64,000 bases of DNA, from NCBI GenBank assembly GCA_963920635.1, contig OY987298.1:56213949-56277948 (forward strand), in the 5' to 3' direction. The notes under the pieces are model-generated. The model saw nothing but the letters and a program-made list of their open reading frames with translations. It was not told the origin of the DNA and did no database searches. The position numbers and the translations under genes are program-made. The stretch comes from Pseudeuparius sepicola (taxonomy: Eukaryota > Arthropoda > Insecta > Coleoptera > Anthribidae). This document shows, piece by piece, positions 1 through 11,258 of this stretch. Position 1 is the stretch's first letter. Every line of letters begins with the position of its first letter.

Positions 1-221
1 ATATGAACAGGGTAACACCGTAATAACATTACGGCGTACCGCGCTTTGTCTGTTATGACTAAAGGGCGGATTATATGCATTTAATTTCAATCGAAATATG
101 CGCATATATATGCATCATTTTTATTTAAAATATGCAATAATATGCATTTATTTGGCCAAATATGCAACAATATGCATTTATATTATATATACAAATACCT
201 TAAAAAACACCAAAACTGATT

Positions 222-461
222 TTAGAGAAAGGGTTTATTTGAAGAAAAATGAAAGGAAAACAAATACATAAAATACCTCGTAAAATACCTATTTATTTCA
301 AAGTTTTCCAATAAAAATCTTTGCCTTCTGTCGGTAAAAACCCAGAAAAGGACGAATTTTTCTGGGGTAAAAATACTCTTTACTGCCATTAAAGATTTGA
401 ACCCTTCATCACCGGGAACCTTTCTACATTTAGCCGAAAATGTTTGAACAAAATCAACCAA
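222..461 (-). pseudogene. hAT transposase tail remnant, copy 1 (deleted)
   Basis: This is a paralogous, shorter copy of the tail seen at 1163-1437. GFKSLMAVKSIF and DRRQRFLLENFE are both present, but the intervening SADVERSFS block has been lost by deletion. It lies in the first half of the dimer-like hAT element. It is not functional; its value is as evidence that the element contains a tandem duplication. Confidence 0.65.
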
Positions 462-1162
462 TTCCCTTAAACCTAAATTTCTACTTTCTAATGAAAGAAT
501 TATATCTGGTATAAAACTAAAATTAACTTTAATAAAAACAAGTTGGTTAGCTACATCCGCATTTTTTCAGGATTTCTTGACAATGCACTACACACTGCAA
601 GTTGTCTCTGGGCTCTCATGCATAATCTTGGTTATATCTTATATCTATAAATAAGTATAGGAAAAACATGCAAATATGCACAAAAATATAGTTTTTTCAG
701 AAATATGCAATGTTTTGCGAAATTAAATAAAATATGCAAATAATGCATATATATGCATTTAATTTCAATTTAAATATGCGCATATATATGCATCACTTTT
801 ATTTAAAATATGCATTTATTTGGCCAAATATGCAATAATATGCATTTATATTATATGTACAAATACCTACCTTAAAATACATCAAAACTGATTTAACAGA
901 AAGGGTTTATTGCTTATTTTAAGAAAAATGAAAGGAAAACAAATACATAAAATACCTCTTAAAATACCTATATTAAAGCAGAATTATAAAAACATTTTAA
1001 TTTGAAATTGTATACCCAGTAGGAATGTATGATCAAATACTTTTCAAAGTTTTCCAATAAAAATCTCGTAAAATACCTATATTAAAGCAGAATTATAAAA
1101 ACATTTTAATTTGAAATTGAAACATTTGAAACCCAGTAGGAATGTATACCCAGTAGGAATGT

Positions 1163-1437
1163 ATGATTAAATACTTTTCAAAGTTTTCCAATAAAAATCT
1201 TTGCCTTCTGTCGGCAAAAACATGTTTATATTATATAGAAAAGCTTCTCTCAACATCTGCCGATGTAATAGGGCAATATTTTAATTTGGGTAATAGTAAG
1301 GTATATGGCCAAGGTGCAACTTCGTTGGATGATTTACCATCAAAAATACTCTTTACTGCCATTAAAGATTTGAACCCTTCATTCTTCAACAGTAGAGCTT
1401 CTAATTTCTTTAGCGGAAAATGTTTGAACAAAATCAA
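1163..1437 (-). pseudogene. hAT transposase C-terminal dimerisation domain remnant, copy 2
   Basis: The minus-strand reading gives ...YCPITSADVERSFSI, then a stop, then in the same frame FADRRQRFLLENFEKY. This is the hallmark of the hATC dimerisation domain that lies at the C-terminus of hAT transposases (SADVERSFS followed by a basic R-Q-R-F-L segment). Upstream residues GFKSLMAVKSIFDGKSS are also readable. Only this end of the protein is present; there is no DDE catalytic core in the element, so it cannot encode its own transposase. It lies inside the 60-1755 element and matches the shorter copy nearer the left end. Confidence 0.75.
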
Positions 1438-1763
1438 CCTATTCGCTTAAACCTAAATGTCTACTTTCTAATGAAAGAATTATATCTGGTATAAAACTAA
1501 AATTAACTATAATAAAAACAAGTTGGTTAGCTGCATCCGCATTTTTCAGGATTTCTTGACTTTGCACTACACACTGCGAGTTGTCTCTGGGCTCTCATAA
1601 TCTTGGTTATATCTTATATCTATAAATAAGTATAGGAGAAACATGCAAATATGCACAAAAATATAATTTTTCCAGAAATATGCAATGTTTTGCTAAATTG
1701 AATAAAATATGCAAAAAATGCATATATATGCAATTTGCATATATTCCGCCCTTTAGTTATGAC

Positions 1764-2344
1764 ACTTCTGTCTGTTATGTTTGGACGAAACAAAGCGAAG
1801 TGCCGACGGCTCCTTGTCTTCACCGCGTCTATATTCTATTTAGTTATCATTTTAATTTGGACGAGAGCAGTTTTGTCTGTTGTGGAGTCGACGAACGACG
1901 AACTTGTCATTTTGTTGCATTTAAATGATGCAATCGACTCAAAAACATAACAAGCTAGATTCTTCGGAATACATGGAATCCTGCTGCGACTTAACATGTT
2001 GAACATTGAACATTTATTGCGATACTAAACTGCTATAATAACATTATAATATAACAAAATTGGACGGCAGGATGTAAACACGGCGGAGATCCGCGGCGAA
2101 ATTACGCATAATATGGTGGAAACCAGTAATAAATACGGCGTAACCCCGTCGCGTTACGCATCTGATACGCCTTGAAGATACGCGGCGATCTTGGATACGG
2201 GGCTATACAATTTTGATAGGTTTCCGTAATAAGTAACAAATTTCGAAAAAAAAATTACTAAAAACTGTCATACAGGGCCTTAGTTAAAATTTCGATATTT
2301 GTTGATTTCTGACAATAATAATTGTCATAGGTGACCACATTAGA
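1764..2344. other. No recognised gene
   Basis: Short open frames on both strands, none with a recognisable family. The stretch at 2060-2210 is CpG-richer (several ACGGCG/TACGC words) than its surroundings. Confidence 0.5.
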
Positions 2345-2865
2345 CTTGACTGGTATAAACTTATACAAAGGAGGGGAGAGGACACGTAACATGTACCTAC
2401 GGACCAAAGCAGAAAGTGTGCCCAAATACAACAATGCGACGCCATAATTTGATTCCAAACGTCGTGTGTGACATCAGGTTTATTTTTTGAGGTTTTGTGC
2501 TCATGTACGGACTGAAGACATTGTTATTTTTGTAGCCTCATAATGGTGTTTTTTTCAGCTTTTGGTTGCAAAAGTCGAAGTGAACAGAAAGTATCAGGAA
2601 TAACCTTTCATAGGAAAATATTTAGAGTTAGAAAAATAGCTTCAAGGAAAAAAGACATTGTATTATTCGGATACGGCCTTAAACAACTAAAATTTTGTTG
2701 CTTTGTCGAAATTTGGTATCTTTACAAACCAACAGTAATGCTTTATAGGCAATTTTCATTCTTTACCAGTCCAACGCGATACGCCACTGGTGGTGCCTAA
2801 CTGGGCACAATCAATTAGGCCGGATTGTGTCCTCTCTCCCCTCCCTTGTCTAAGGGTATAAATGA
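2345..2865. repeat. Short imperfect inverted-repeat pair enclosing a THAP-like fragment
   Basis: About 2353-2387 (GTATAAACTTATACAAAG then GAGGGGAGAGGACAC) is mirrored at about 2827-2862 (GTGTCCTCTCTCCCCTCCC...TATAAA). The arms face each other about 500 bp apart, as expected of a small DNA element. No target duplication could be read, so the boundaries are approximate. Confidence 0.4.
2543..2690 (+). pseudogene. THAP-type zinc finger fragment
   Basis: The frame from 2543 reads SAFGCKSRSEQKVSGITFHR, followed shortly by KIASRKKD. This matches the first half of a THAP domain (C-x2-4-C, then the conserved G-I-x-F-H, then the (R)(R/K)KDW helix). The first Cys appears as Phe, the FP after FH is missing, and the distal C-x2-H is not readable in frame, so a functional C2CH finger is unlikely. 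THAP domains occur both in host DNA-binding proteins and in P-element-type transposases. The flanking inverted repeats favour a transposon origin (inference). A splice acceptor-like TTTTTTTCAG at about 2550 could make this an exon start instead. Confidence 0.45.
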
Positions 2866-3490
2866 CCATTGTTTTTTTTAATCTAAATATTTCAGTGGTA
2901 TAGAATACTCTCCAAAGTATTTATTATAAAAATATGTGTGCTTCCTTTTGTCACTCTTGGACTCTTTCTTACTTTCTCTGACTTTCTGTGAAAAAAATAG
3001 TCGAAAAAATATAAGCGTCATTCTTTGAATGTTCTTAATTTATCTAGGTACCACCAAGTAAGTAAATAGCAAATTTGATAGTACAGGAAAAGGAGACCAA
3101 CTGCAACTATGCTACTACTATAATATGTCCCGTAATTCCATATACACATGGCTCTACAAGGTATTCTCCACATCAAGTTATGAAGGTTTTCTTAATAAAA
3201 TTTTAGGCTCAGAGGGACCACTAAACAGTTTGGGCCCCTTGAAGGGGACAATAATAGTTATCCTCTGATAACTTTTTTATTTTGCTTTGATATCAATAAT
3301 TTCTTGACCAGTTTCATTATTTGTGGGGCCCTTTAGTATGAATGCAAACCTATTACAACATACCAAGTTTCAAGTCTATATAAATATTATATTTTTTCGT
3401 TACAGATAAAAAATAAAATATAAAAATAATTTATTATGCGTTCTTAAACGCCCTGTATCTCGAAAACCAATGGTTCATACATTCATGAAC
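2866..3490. other. No recognised gene
   Basis: AT-rich sequence with only short frames. It contains the phrase GGCGCTCTGTAT-like near 3445 (CGCCCTGTATCTCG), a solo TIR-type end word of the kind seen throughout the window. Confidence 0.4.
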
Positions 3491-4518
3491 ACGGGATGAT
3501 TCAGTCATGATGTAAAAATTTTAACCACAGGTGAGAAAAAAGCTTAATACGAATCTGTAAATTAAAAAATTTCTAGTCAACCAAAAAAAATTAAAATATA
3601 TTTTCAGAAGTGCATTAAAACAGGCGCTTTCCTAGTCAGCTGATAAGCTCTTTAGTTAAGGCTGGTGCGCAGTTGCCAGTTGCACGAGATATCGTAAATT
3701 CACTTATTTTTTTACGTTTTCAGAGAAATCTAAAAAAATCTAGTAATATTGTGAAAATCCTAAAAGATCGATAATTTCTTGTTCTTATTAAATTTTTAGG
3801 AAAACATTTTTCTGCTATGACGATAAAAATATCATGGTATAAATTAATTTATTACCTTTTTACCCCGCTTTGTATTTTTCCAATGTTAATCCTTTTTTTG
3901 TAAATATTAATATAATATACAAACGCACCAAAATGCACTACCTGCCACTGAAGTTTAGAGGAGTTGTTCAAAAATGCCACCAGTCACTTGACTTTACAGA
4001 CTATACACACAGGTTTATTCTTGAATTTAGCCCCCTTAGCTGGTTTAGGAAATCTGTTATGAAACACTAAAAGGCCCACTGGCGTACTGCGAATCCACGA
4101 TGAGATATTTCCATAAGATTGTACCGGTAGCAATTCTACCAGCGCTGTCGTACACCAATGTATGTAAGAGCACCAGCACGAGTATCACCATTGGTGATTA
4201 TGGTACCGAAGAATCCGGCGGTAGTAGCGGCCATACAGTCCGCAACGCGGATCGGAGAGCATTGACGTACGCGTCCTTTTCTCTATCTTCGATTCGGCGC
4301 TGGAGATTCGCCGCCGGCCGCCCGGCGGTCAATCGCCCGAAAAGCTGACAACGGAAAGTGGGCTGATTATAGGTAGGACGTAACTGCACGGTACGCACAA
4401 GCAGCAACATAGTATACCGGAGCGCCGAGTTACTCGTGTACTAAGGTTGATTTGCCTCATGTTTTAGGCCTCCCCCACTGTGTGGTTAAATTTTTATCAT
4501 GACTGAATCACCCTGTAT
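3491..4518. mobile_element. TIR DNA element with a CpG-rich core
   Basis: The left end (ACGGGATGATTCAGTCATGA...TTTTAACCACAG, 3491-3530) is the inverted counterpart of the right end (TGTGGTTAAATTTTTATC...ATCACCCTGTA, about 4479-4518), giving TIRs of roughly 38 bp. The right end has the canonical CAGGGTGATTCA form; the left has decayed by a few bases. No transposase is encoded. Between about 4200 and 4440 the sequence changes sharply to GC- and CpG-rich, with a palindromic GCCGCCGGCCGCCCGGCGG block, unlike the AT-rich arms. Confidence 0.65.
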
Positions 4519-5046
4519 AATAACTTTTTGTTCCAAAATGATTTTTTTTTACAAATTGTCAAAGTATGTCTACAAAAACCTTGGACATTCTATATATATA
4601 TTTTAGTTTTTTCTTGTATGGAAGAGAGGGGTCCACCCGCCCAGCTTTCAGCTTTGGCCCCACCCCCGGAATATTTTTGAAGCGCGCCAGCGATTCCCCC
4701 CGGAATTCTGCGGCAACGATCCCCGGTGTCGGCCTTAAATTAGCCAGCTTGAAATACGACCGCAAATTATTTATCCACGGGGAATCCTCTGCCCCCGCTC
4801 TACCTATAGATAGGGAGTTGCTTGATGAAAATCTGTTATCGGTTTTAAAATATGTTGTTGGCATTTGCCGAATCTGGGAAGTTATACACTGTGGGCGGGG
4901 ATATATCTAGGCTCGGTTGTATTCCTATGGTTGTCAGGAAAGAATAATTGAATAAGTTTAACTGGATATTAATTTATGTCCTGAGCGTCTTTTTTGGTTT
5001 TGATTTCATAGCACCCTAGATTCATACCACAAATTTAAATTACTTA
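4519..5046. other. GC-rich island without a recognised gene
   Basis: 4615-4830 is markedly GC-rich against the AT-rich background and is open in frames on both strands (about 100 codons), but neither translation resembles a family I know. The two-strand openness is what GC-rich DNA gives by chance. Confidence 0.4.
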
Positions 5047-6042
5047 TACAGGGTGTCCCGAAATTAGCCTGTTATAATTTACCAGCGTATGCTACGACCT
5101 AAAAAAAATTTAAAAAGTTCCTATAAGCATGGCCTAAAAAATGCCCCCTAATGGGGCTATAGCCCCCGAAAGGGGCAGTTTCACAAACGGGTTTCTATAA
5201 ATATTTCCAGAACGAACAAATAAAATAAAATTCTGAAATTTGGTATGTGATGTACCAATGAGATTTGACATTTACCGAGGTAGCGATAGTTAGACATTCT
5301 TAATCATAGGCGTCCCAAATAAGGGGGGTCAAGGGGTTAAAAATATCCCAAATTTGTTTTGGTGCGATTTTCTCATGATTCCCAGGTATGACACATAATA
5401 CCAAATTTCAGAATTTTATCTTTGCTCGTTCAGGAAATATTTAGAAAAAAAACTGTTTGCCAAAGAGTCCATTTCGGGAGCTATAGCCCTCTTAGGGGGC
5501 ATTTTTGAGGCCATATTTATAGGAACTTTTTCATTTTTTGGGTCGCTGAACACGCTGGTAGAATATGGCAGGCTAATTTATAATACGCATTTTCGTGGCC
5601 CTCTGCAAAAAAAATTCGATACGATTTTACTCGAAAAGGGTGCACGCTATCAAAGTTCAACAAGAGCACCATTTTTTCGTAGAATACCCTGAAATTTTAT
5701 AATTTCACAAGAAATTTGGGGAAAAACCACACACACAAAATTTTAGGTATTTTTAACCCCTTAACCCCCCCCCCCCCAATTAGGACGCCTATGATTAAGA
5801 ATGTCTAACTATCGCTACCTCGGCAAATGTCAAATCTCACTGGTACATACCAAATTTCAAAATTTTATCTTTGTTCGTTCTGGAAATATTTAGAAAAAAC
5901 CGTTTGCCAAAGTGTCCATTTAGGGGGCTATAGCCCCTTTAGGGGCCATTTTTGAGGCCATGTTTATATGAACTTTTTTCATTTTTTTGGGTCGCAGAAC
6001 ACGCTGGTAAATTGTGGCAGGCTAATTTCGGGACACCCTGTA
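5047..6042. mobile_element. Palindromic TA-type DNA element
   Basis: The left end TACAGGGTGTCCCGAAATTA (5047) and right end, its complement ending ...GGGACACCCTGTA at 6042, are near-perfect inverted repeats that continue inward for hundreds of bases. TA dinucleotides flank both ends, as in Tc1/mariner-type insertions. Inside, one right-arm block (GCTATAGCCCC...ATTTTTGAGGCCAT) occurs twice, at about 5400-5590 and 5860-6020, so one arm has been partly duplicated. No transposase. A C-run of about 13 lies near 5766. Confidence 0.8.
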
Positions 6043-6189
6043 TAATATGTTTTGTTTATGCCGCAATTCAACATTGCACCTGAAACCTTGGCTAATATCC
6101 GTTACGACAGGTTGAAAAACTGCGAGGCTCAACAAGAGCGGACTTGTAAGCCTCTCATTAAGTAGGGTTTTAAGAGCTTTTTAATAATT

Positions 6190-6450
6190 GTATTTTTTCT
6201 TTTTCCTTTTTCAGAATTAAGTATGTCTTATTTAACGCCTCAAGGCCAATAAAAAAGAAACATACATTTTAGAAGAATGAGGGGGCCATCTGCGCTCGTA
6301 GCACGTGGTATTCCCGGAAATTCCTGGTATTTTGGTATTACCTCCGCGCTTGAAAACAATGGGGCACGGAATATGGTCATGTGTGGATAACTGAGGGAAG
6401 TCGGACTATGTGCCCAGGGCATGCTCCGATCGCGACGTAAACTTGACTGT
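6190..6450. repeat. Dispersed repeat family R1, copy 1
   Basis: 6195-6330 resembles 44715-44845 (both run from a pyrimidine tract through AATTA.GT/ATTAACGCC to a GGTATT(T)CCGG(G)AAATT core). 6296-6445 resembles 20628-20745 (GGAAATTCCTGGTATT, then GGCAC.GAA..TGG.CATG). The three therefore form one family sharing a GGAAATTCCTGG core. Function unknown; old and divergent. Confidence 0.55.
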
Positions 6451-7380
6451 GTTATTTTTATCTTTCGTAAAGAATGGCATATTCTATGGTACCTACTTGT
6501 CTAACACGAAGAAATAATACAACAGATACCAGGTGATTATCCGATTGTCAGAATTTAGAAACCTTCGCGCGAAGTCCTATTTAGCATTAAAACAACAACC
6601 AAGTGAAACCGCCTCGCTTCACTTACACTATCATGCTGTCCTATTTAGTACAGTAAAATTTTCTTGTTTTTCACATTAGCTTCCTATTCATGACTGTCTC
6701 ATTTTTATAAGCTAAGGACAAATTAGATATGGGAATGATTTGACATAAAAGAACGAATGGAAATCAGAACGCTATAAGGAATGAGGGCAAAAAGTGAGTA
6801 CAAATTAACTAAGGCTACTAACTTGTATTGGACATATTTACAGTCATACACTTATGAGGTTATGTTGTGACAAAAGATAACAATCTATGAGTGTAATATG
6901 TATCTATATATGCACAGATATATCTATATATATACTACATACATTATTCAGTTACTAATTTATACTGTAATCATTTTAAGTTTTCTCAACAAAAACTACG
7001 TGAAATAAAAACAAAGAATTTTTTACCCCTCCATATCATGGAAACCGTTCACTTTACCATAATTCTGTATATAACAATTCTTGTTCGGAATTTAATGTAT
7101 ATCATTTGCGTATAGGATGACGTTTGCGCTAAACTTCATAGTTTACTAGATATTCACGCAAAACTGTGAAAAATAAGAATTTCCTGCCCTTTTCACCCCC
7201 TCCCCCGAAACCCGACGCTGGTAGTGGTGTAACTTTTTAGTACTAACTCTTAGGAGGGTATGGAACTATTTCGCGCTAGAAAGGACTTTTTTTGGATGTT
7301 TGGGTTTGGCCTAATTTTGTGTTAGTTTTACTGTACTATTTATATTAGGGAGAATTGTATACCTACATTATGGCATATTA
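6451..7380. other. No recognised feature
   Basis: AT-rich sequence with no coding similarity that I can see and no obvious repeat structure. Confidence 0.4.
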
Positions 7381-7399
7381 TTTTCGGCGGGGAGCCCCC

Positions 7400-7680
7400 C
7401 ATAGCCAACCAAAGGGGAAATAAATTCCGACAATTAAGGGGGCGGCAAAATTGGCCGTGCGGCGCGCAGCTAACAGGCCAGCGCCTTAACCACTTTGCGG
7501 CTCTTCGTACAACTACACAAGTTCGCGGCTCGAACGAACTTCAGGCTACGAGCGAGCAGCCGCCGCGGCAGCCCAAATAATTACGGCGGGGTGTGTGTAA
7601 ATAAGATAAAGTCCTCGAGGTGATTTCCCGATACAGGCGCCACCCCGCGCGTCTTATTACGACGGTAAAATTAATGCACA
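7400..7680. repeat. GC-rich dispersed repeat family R2, copy 1
   Basis: Shares a series of blocks with 10498-10700 in the same orientation: CCACTTT(G/A)CGGCTC, then AACT/AGT words, then CGAG..AGC(C)GCCG, then AATTA..GCG. On the minus strand the first block reads AGTGGTTAAGGCGC, like a tRNA A box, so a tRNA-derived origin is possible, but I find no B box downstream in the right place. Confidence 0.5.
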
Positions 7681-7724
7681 TGGGTAGGAATTCACGAAAT
7701 GATAATAATAATGATGGCGATGAT

Positions 7725-7906
7725 GATGATCATAATAATTATTATTCTCACCCTCACAATACTACAAACTATGAGTACTCCAGAAGAAATTGAATGCTTG
7801 TGCGGGGGAGGGGAGGGGACAGTTACTACTAGAGCAGACTTTTCCCGATATAACAGTATAGCATTCGCTTAAGTACTACGGAAAACCTTAGAAAACCGTA
7901 GTGTAG
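7725..7906 (-). mobile_element. Hairpin/microsatellite element, copy 1
   Basis: From an AAT/GAT microsatellite (7700-7745), the sequence TTCTCACCCTCACAA...CTTGTGCGGGGG...ATAGCATTCGCT...AGTACTACGGAAAACC matches, in opposite orientation, 63085-63270. Both copies end in a conserved hairpin (ACTACGG / CCGTAGT with a 14-base loop) and carry an ATT-type microsatellite at the other end. See the second copy for the insertion-site evidence. Confidence 0.6.
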
Positions 7907-7974
7907 GATAGTTATTAGTAAATCACACAGATAAAGCTATTAAGGAGCAATACTGTGAATCCACAATTTGTTCA

Positions 7975-8125
7975 GCGCTCTTGGCCATCAGCGGTGTTTT
8001 TCTATAAAGATGTAGGTAGGTATCTGCGGCGACCTCGATTCGAACCAAGGTCGATCGAAGGTAGAAAAACATGCAGTCTAAAGAGCGCCTCGAACATCGC
8101 TACCGTGGACCCATAGATTAGCCAC
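7975..8125 (-). repeat. Possible tRNA-derived SINE head
   Basis: On the minus strand, TAGCGATGTTCGAGGCGC (from 8102 down) resembles an A box of a Leu/Ser-type tRNA. About 45 bases further on, GGTTCGAATCGAGG (8046-8033) matches a B box. This is the order and spacing of an internal pol III promoter. No cloverleaf could be closed confidently, so it is more likely a SINE head or old tRNA pseudogene than a working tRNA. Confidence 0.4.
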
Positions 8126-8535
8126 CCTAAGTTTTATATTTCCCGACCTCAAAAAATTTAAGTTGGAGGAACTTTTCCTGTTATATCAACGCACTCTACG
8201 GAATTTATACATCGTATTTTTTAAAAACGCGAGAAATCAAACTTTTTTATTGAAACACTCGGTCTCTTGAAATCCACGTCTTTTCCTGATTACAACAATA
8301 TATATTTCATAGGCTTGTTCCAAAAGTTTTCACATTAGAGAAAATTTAGTGAAATAATATTTTGAATTTCACAAGCGGAGATTGGGACGTCATTGTTTCG
8401 ACTATTTGACAGTGTCATAGTTCTTGCTTCCTCTGGATGCAATTTGACCCATAACTTACTTATTGATAAGGTTAAGTATACGTCGGTCTGATAATAATTA
8501 CTAGCACAACAAATCCCATTTTCAATGTCACAAAA
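8126..8535. other. No recognised feature
   Basis: AT-rich sequence; no gene or repeat seen. Confidence 0.35.
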
Positions 8536-8603
8536 TAGTTATTTATGTACCAAGGCACTGAAGTTCAACTTTTTATGACTCATGTGGAATTGAGTTGCTG
8601 AGG
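8536..8603. repeat. Dispersed repeat R3, copy 1
   Basis: A block beginning TTATTTATGTACCAAGGCAC and ending GAG(T)TTGC(T)GAGG is nearly identical to 41986-42054, same orientation. Here it runs directly into the AAAT microsatellite; at the other copy it runs into unrelated sequence. Confidence 0.65.
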
Positions 8604-8604
8604 C

Positions 8605-8778
<174 letters not shown>

Positions 8779-8789
8779 AAATAAAAACA

Positions 8790-9737
8790 ATTTATTCCCG
8801 TCGACCACATGTGAAGGGGCGGGGTAGCACAATGGATTTTATACTCATAACTATTTTGACGTTATATTTTTGGTCTCATTTTAGTGCATCTTTTTATTTT
8901 GCAACAAAAATTTACTCTTGTTTCATATCGATAAAATCAACTGTTTGCGTTGAAATCGTCAAAATGTGCTCCAAAACACCTGTTAACTCCAAAATTCGAA
9001 AAACAAAATTTTCAACTACATACCGCTTTCAAATTTTACTAAATAATTGTACCATTTAAAGTGACAAAAAATTCCCTATGAACTATGCATCAAAAATTTT
9101 TCGCTTTCAAAATGGAACTGATTGAAGTCGACAAAATTTTGAAATCCATATTTCAGCAAAACCATCGATGTTTTACTCAATATATCCATTAGGCATTTTT
9201 TTCTTAATTTTGAACATACAATTCATCTGTAAAACATTTAAATGCGGTAGGCAGTAATTTTATTTTTCGAATTTTGGAGTTAACGGGTGTTTTGGGGCAC
9301 ATTTTGCCGATTTCAACGCAAACGGTTGATTTTATCGTTATGAAACAAGAGTACCAATTTGTTGCAAAATAAAAAGATGCACTAAATTGATAAACCTGCG
9401 AGACCAAAAAGGTAACCTCAAAAAAGTTTTGAGTATAAAACCCATTGTGCTACCCCGCCCCTCCGCCTCTGGTCGATGGGAATAAATCATTTTTAAACAA
9501 AATTGTTTCACTTCAATAACTAAAGGTCTGCACCAAGTTTCATTTCAATTGTACAACTTTTGTAGAAGTTATTGCCAAAAATATGTTCTTCAAACTGTAC
9601 TTTTATAACCCTGTAACTTTCGTGTATTATGTATTTTAGGACCCATGTTTATAGGAAACTTTTTGTTCAAAATGACATTTTCTATATGTCGTATTACGTT
9701 GGTACCATAATTTAGAAACACCCTGTATACTTAAAAT
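8790..9737. mobile_element. Palindromic foldback-type DNA element, left end truncated
   Basis: Arms of about 260 bp at 8790-9055 and 9215-9490 are inverted copies (GGGGCGGGGTAGCAC at 8817, GTGCTACCCCGCCCC at 9447, and TTTTAGTGCATC / GATGCACTAAA inside). The right side continues to an outer end ...ACACCCTGTATAC at 9723-9737. The matching left terminal portion is absent, replaced by the AAAT array. The arm core (TTTTAGTGCATCTTTTTATT...AAAACACCTGTTAAC) is the same family as the outer element at 32175-38303. Confidence 0.75.
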
Positions 9738-10497
9738 TAAAATAACATCAAACTTCTAAAAAGCAGTGGCGTGCGCACTTTCTTCTTAAAATATCTGGCT
9801 AGGACGCCCCAGTACCTCCTCCGGAACAAATAAATTTCAATGAACTCTCTATGTCCCTGTGTAAAATTAAGTGGCATTATACCACAAAGTTTGTTTATTA
9901 ATTATGTATAGTTCTATTGGAAGTTTCGTCTATCGATATTATTTCTGGTCTGAGGTTTACTTAACTTTTGTGGTCACTAAATTTATGTATAAATTTTTGA
10001 CAAGTATTTGTAACGATCTAAAAGATGTCGCAAAGTAGAATCATAATAATTATTTACAGTTTGCAAAAAATGTTGCTCGAAATGTTCCGATCAAAACCGT
10101 AGTAGTGATTGTTTAAATGTGCCTACCTACTTTATTTTTAGCATTTTTTTATGACTTATTTTACAATAATTTATTACAAAATCAGGGAAATAATAGAGGT
10201 ACTTTGAAAAAAGAAACAACTATATTTCCTGGGGTGTTTTTGACAGCATTAACCTACCTACTATAGCCCATAGTAAATATCTACCTAGTATATAAATATA
10301 AGTCAAATAGATCTAGCGCTATTTATTCTATGGTACACTGGATAATGAAAAATCCAGAGAAAAGATAACTTGCTGTTTTAAAAATACGAGTATTCTGCAA
10401 TGGACTTGCGGTTTATTTCTGTGTGGCATAGACGGTTCAGTTATCTGTGAGTTATCTACCCGCCCAAAAATTCAGAACCACACTTGAAATACTCAAT
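9738..10497. other. No gene; one hAT-like end
   Basis: At 9766 there is CAGTGGCGTGCGCAC, a sequence typical of hAT 5' ends, but no matching right end is visible in the window. The rest is AT-rich without recognisable coding. Confidence 0.4.
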
Positions 10498-10700
10498 TTG
10501 GGGAGATGGAAAACTACCCCCGCGGCGCGTTAGCCACTTTACGGCTCCCCGCATCTGTATAACTTGGAGTCCCGCATAAACTCCGCAAGCGTCGAGAAGC
10601 CGCCGTTGCAGCTTTAGTAATTATTGCGCCCGAGGCAGTGTTGTGGGATGAATATAACAAAGGCAGAGGGAAGCCTTTCGATACATCCATATTAATTATA
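10498..10700. repeat. GC-rich dispersed repeat family R2, copy 2
   Basis: Second copy of the family described at 7400-7680. The minus strand again carries an A-box-like AGTGGCTAACGCGCC. Confidence 0.5.
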
Positions 10701-11258
10701 CGCCTCCCACACCGACCGATTAGACACGCATGGAATATAATAATTGGACGACGATACGAAAATCTATATTGTCACGGTTATAAAATGCAGAACTAGGAGA
10801 ACGTGGGGGAATATCAACCGCTGGGTAATATCGACCTCATTGATATCTAAGGCCGTAAGATGCCAGCGCCCTCTGTGGCCGTTAGTAGGCGTCGTTTGAA
10901 AGTACTAGAAATGTTGAGTCCGGCGATTCCACTCTTCGTGTTGACTCTTCACCACTGTCAATTTATATATATTGTAATGTTTTAATTTTTCGACTCTAAA
11001 TTTTTAAAATATCCAAATATTATACAACTATTTTTATTTTATGTTTTTACAACATGATATTTTCACCTAAGTAATAGAAAATTCTGTTTTGACTGCATAT
11101 TTTATAATTGCTCTGATGATTATCGTGTTCTTGATCGAAACATATGTTAGCAATTACAACAAATTGATTTGTATGTTTGTAGATTTTCTCGGGGTCGTTT
11201 GGCTCTAATGGCTTTTCTTCACTGCGACCTATGTAGATCTTTTGTTAGTAACCCTACT

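Larger units (their letters stand above)
60..1755 (-). mobile_element. Non-autonomous hAT-like element, internally duplicated
   Basis: The ends are inverted repeats (TAAAGGGCGGA at 60 and its complement ending at 1755). They are flanked by a perfect 8-bp direct repeat, GTTATGAC, at 52-59 and 1756-1763, the target duplication size typical of hAT transposons. The body is close to a dimer: about 60-720 and about 720-1740 carry the same blocks in the same order (ATATGCAT-rich leader, transposase tail, shared 3' part), the second copy being longer. Minus-strand remnants of a hAT C-terminal dimerisation domain occur in both halves. Many ATATGCA words cluster toward the ends and at the monomer junction and could be transposase binding sites (inference). 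Confidence 0.85.

Noticed and set aside
4559..4910. Two overlapping frames of over 100 codons on opposite strands
   Set aside because: GC-rich local composition lowers stop frequency; neither product resembles a known protein.
7475..7535. tRNA-like gene from A-box and TTCGAGCC words
   Set aside because: The A-box-like and B-box-like words are in the wrong order for either strand.
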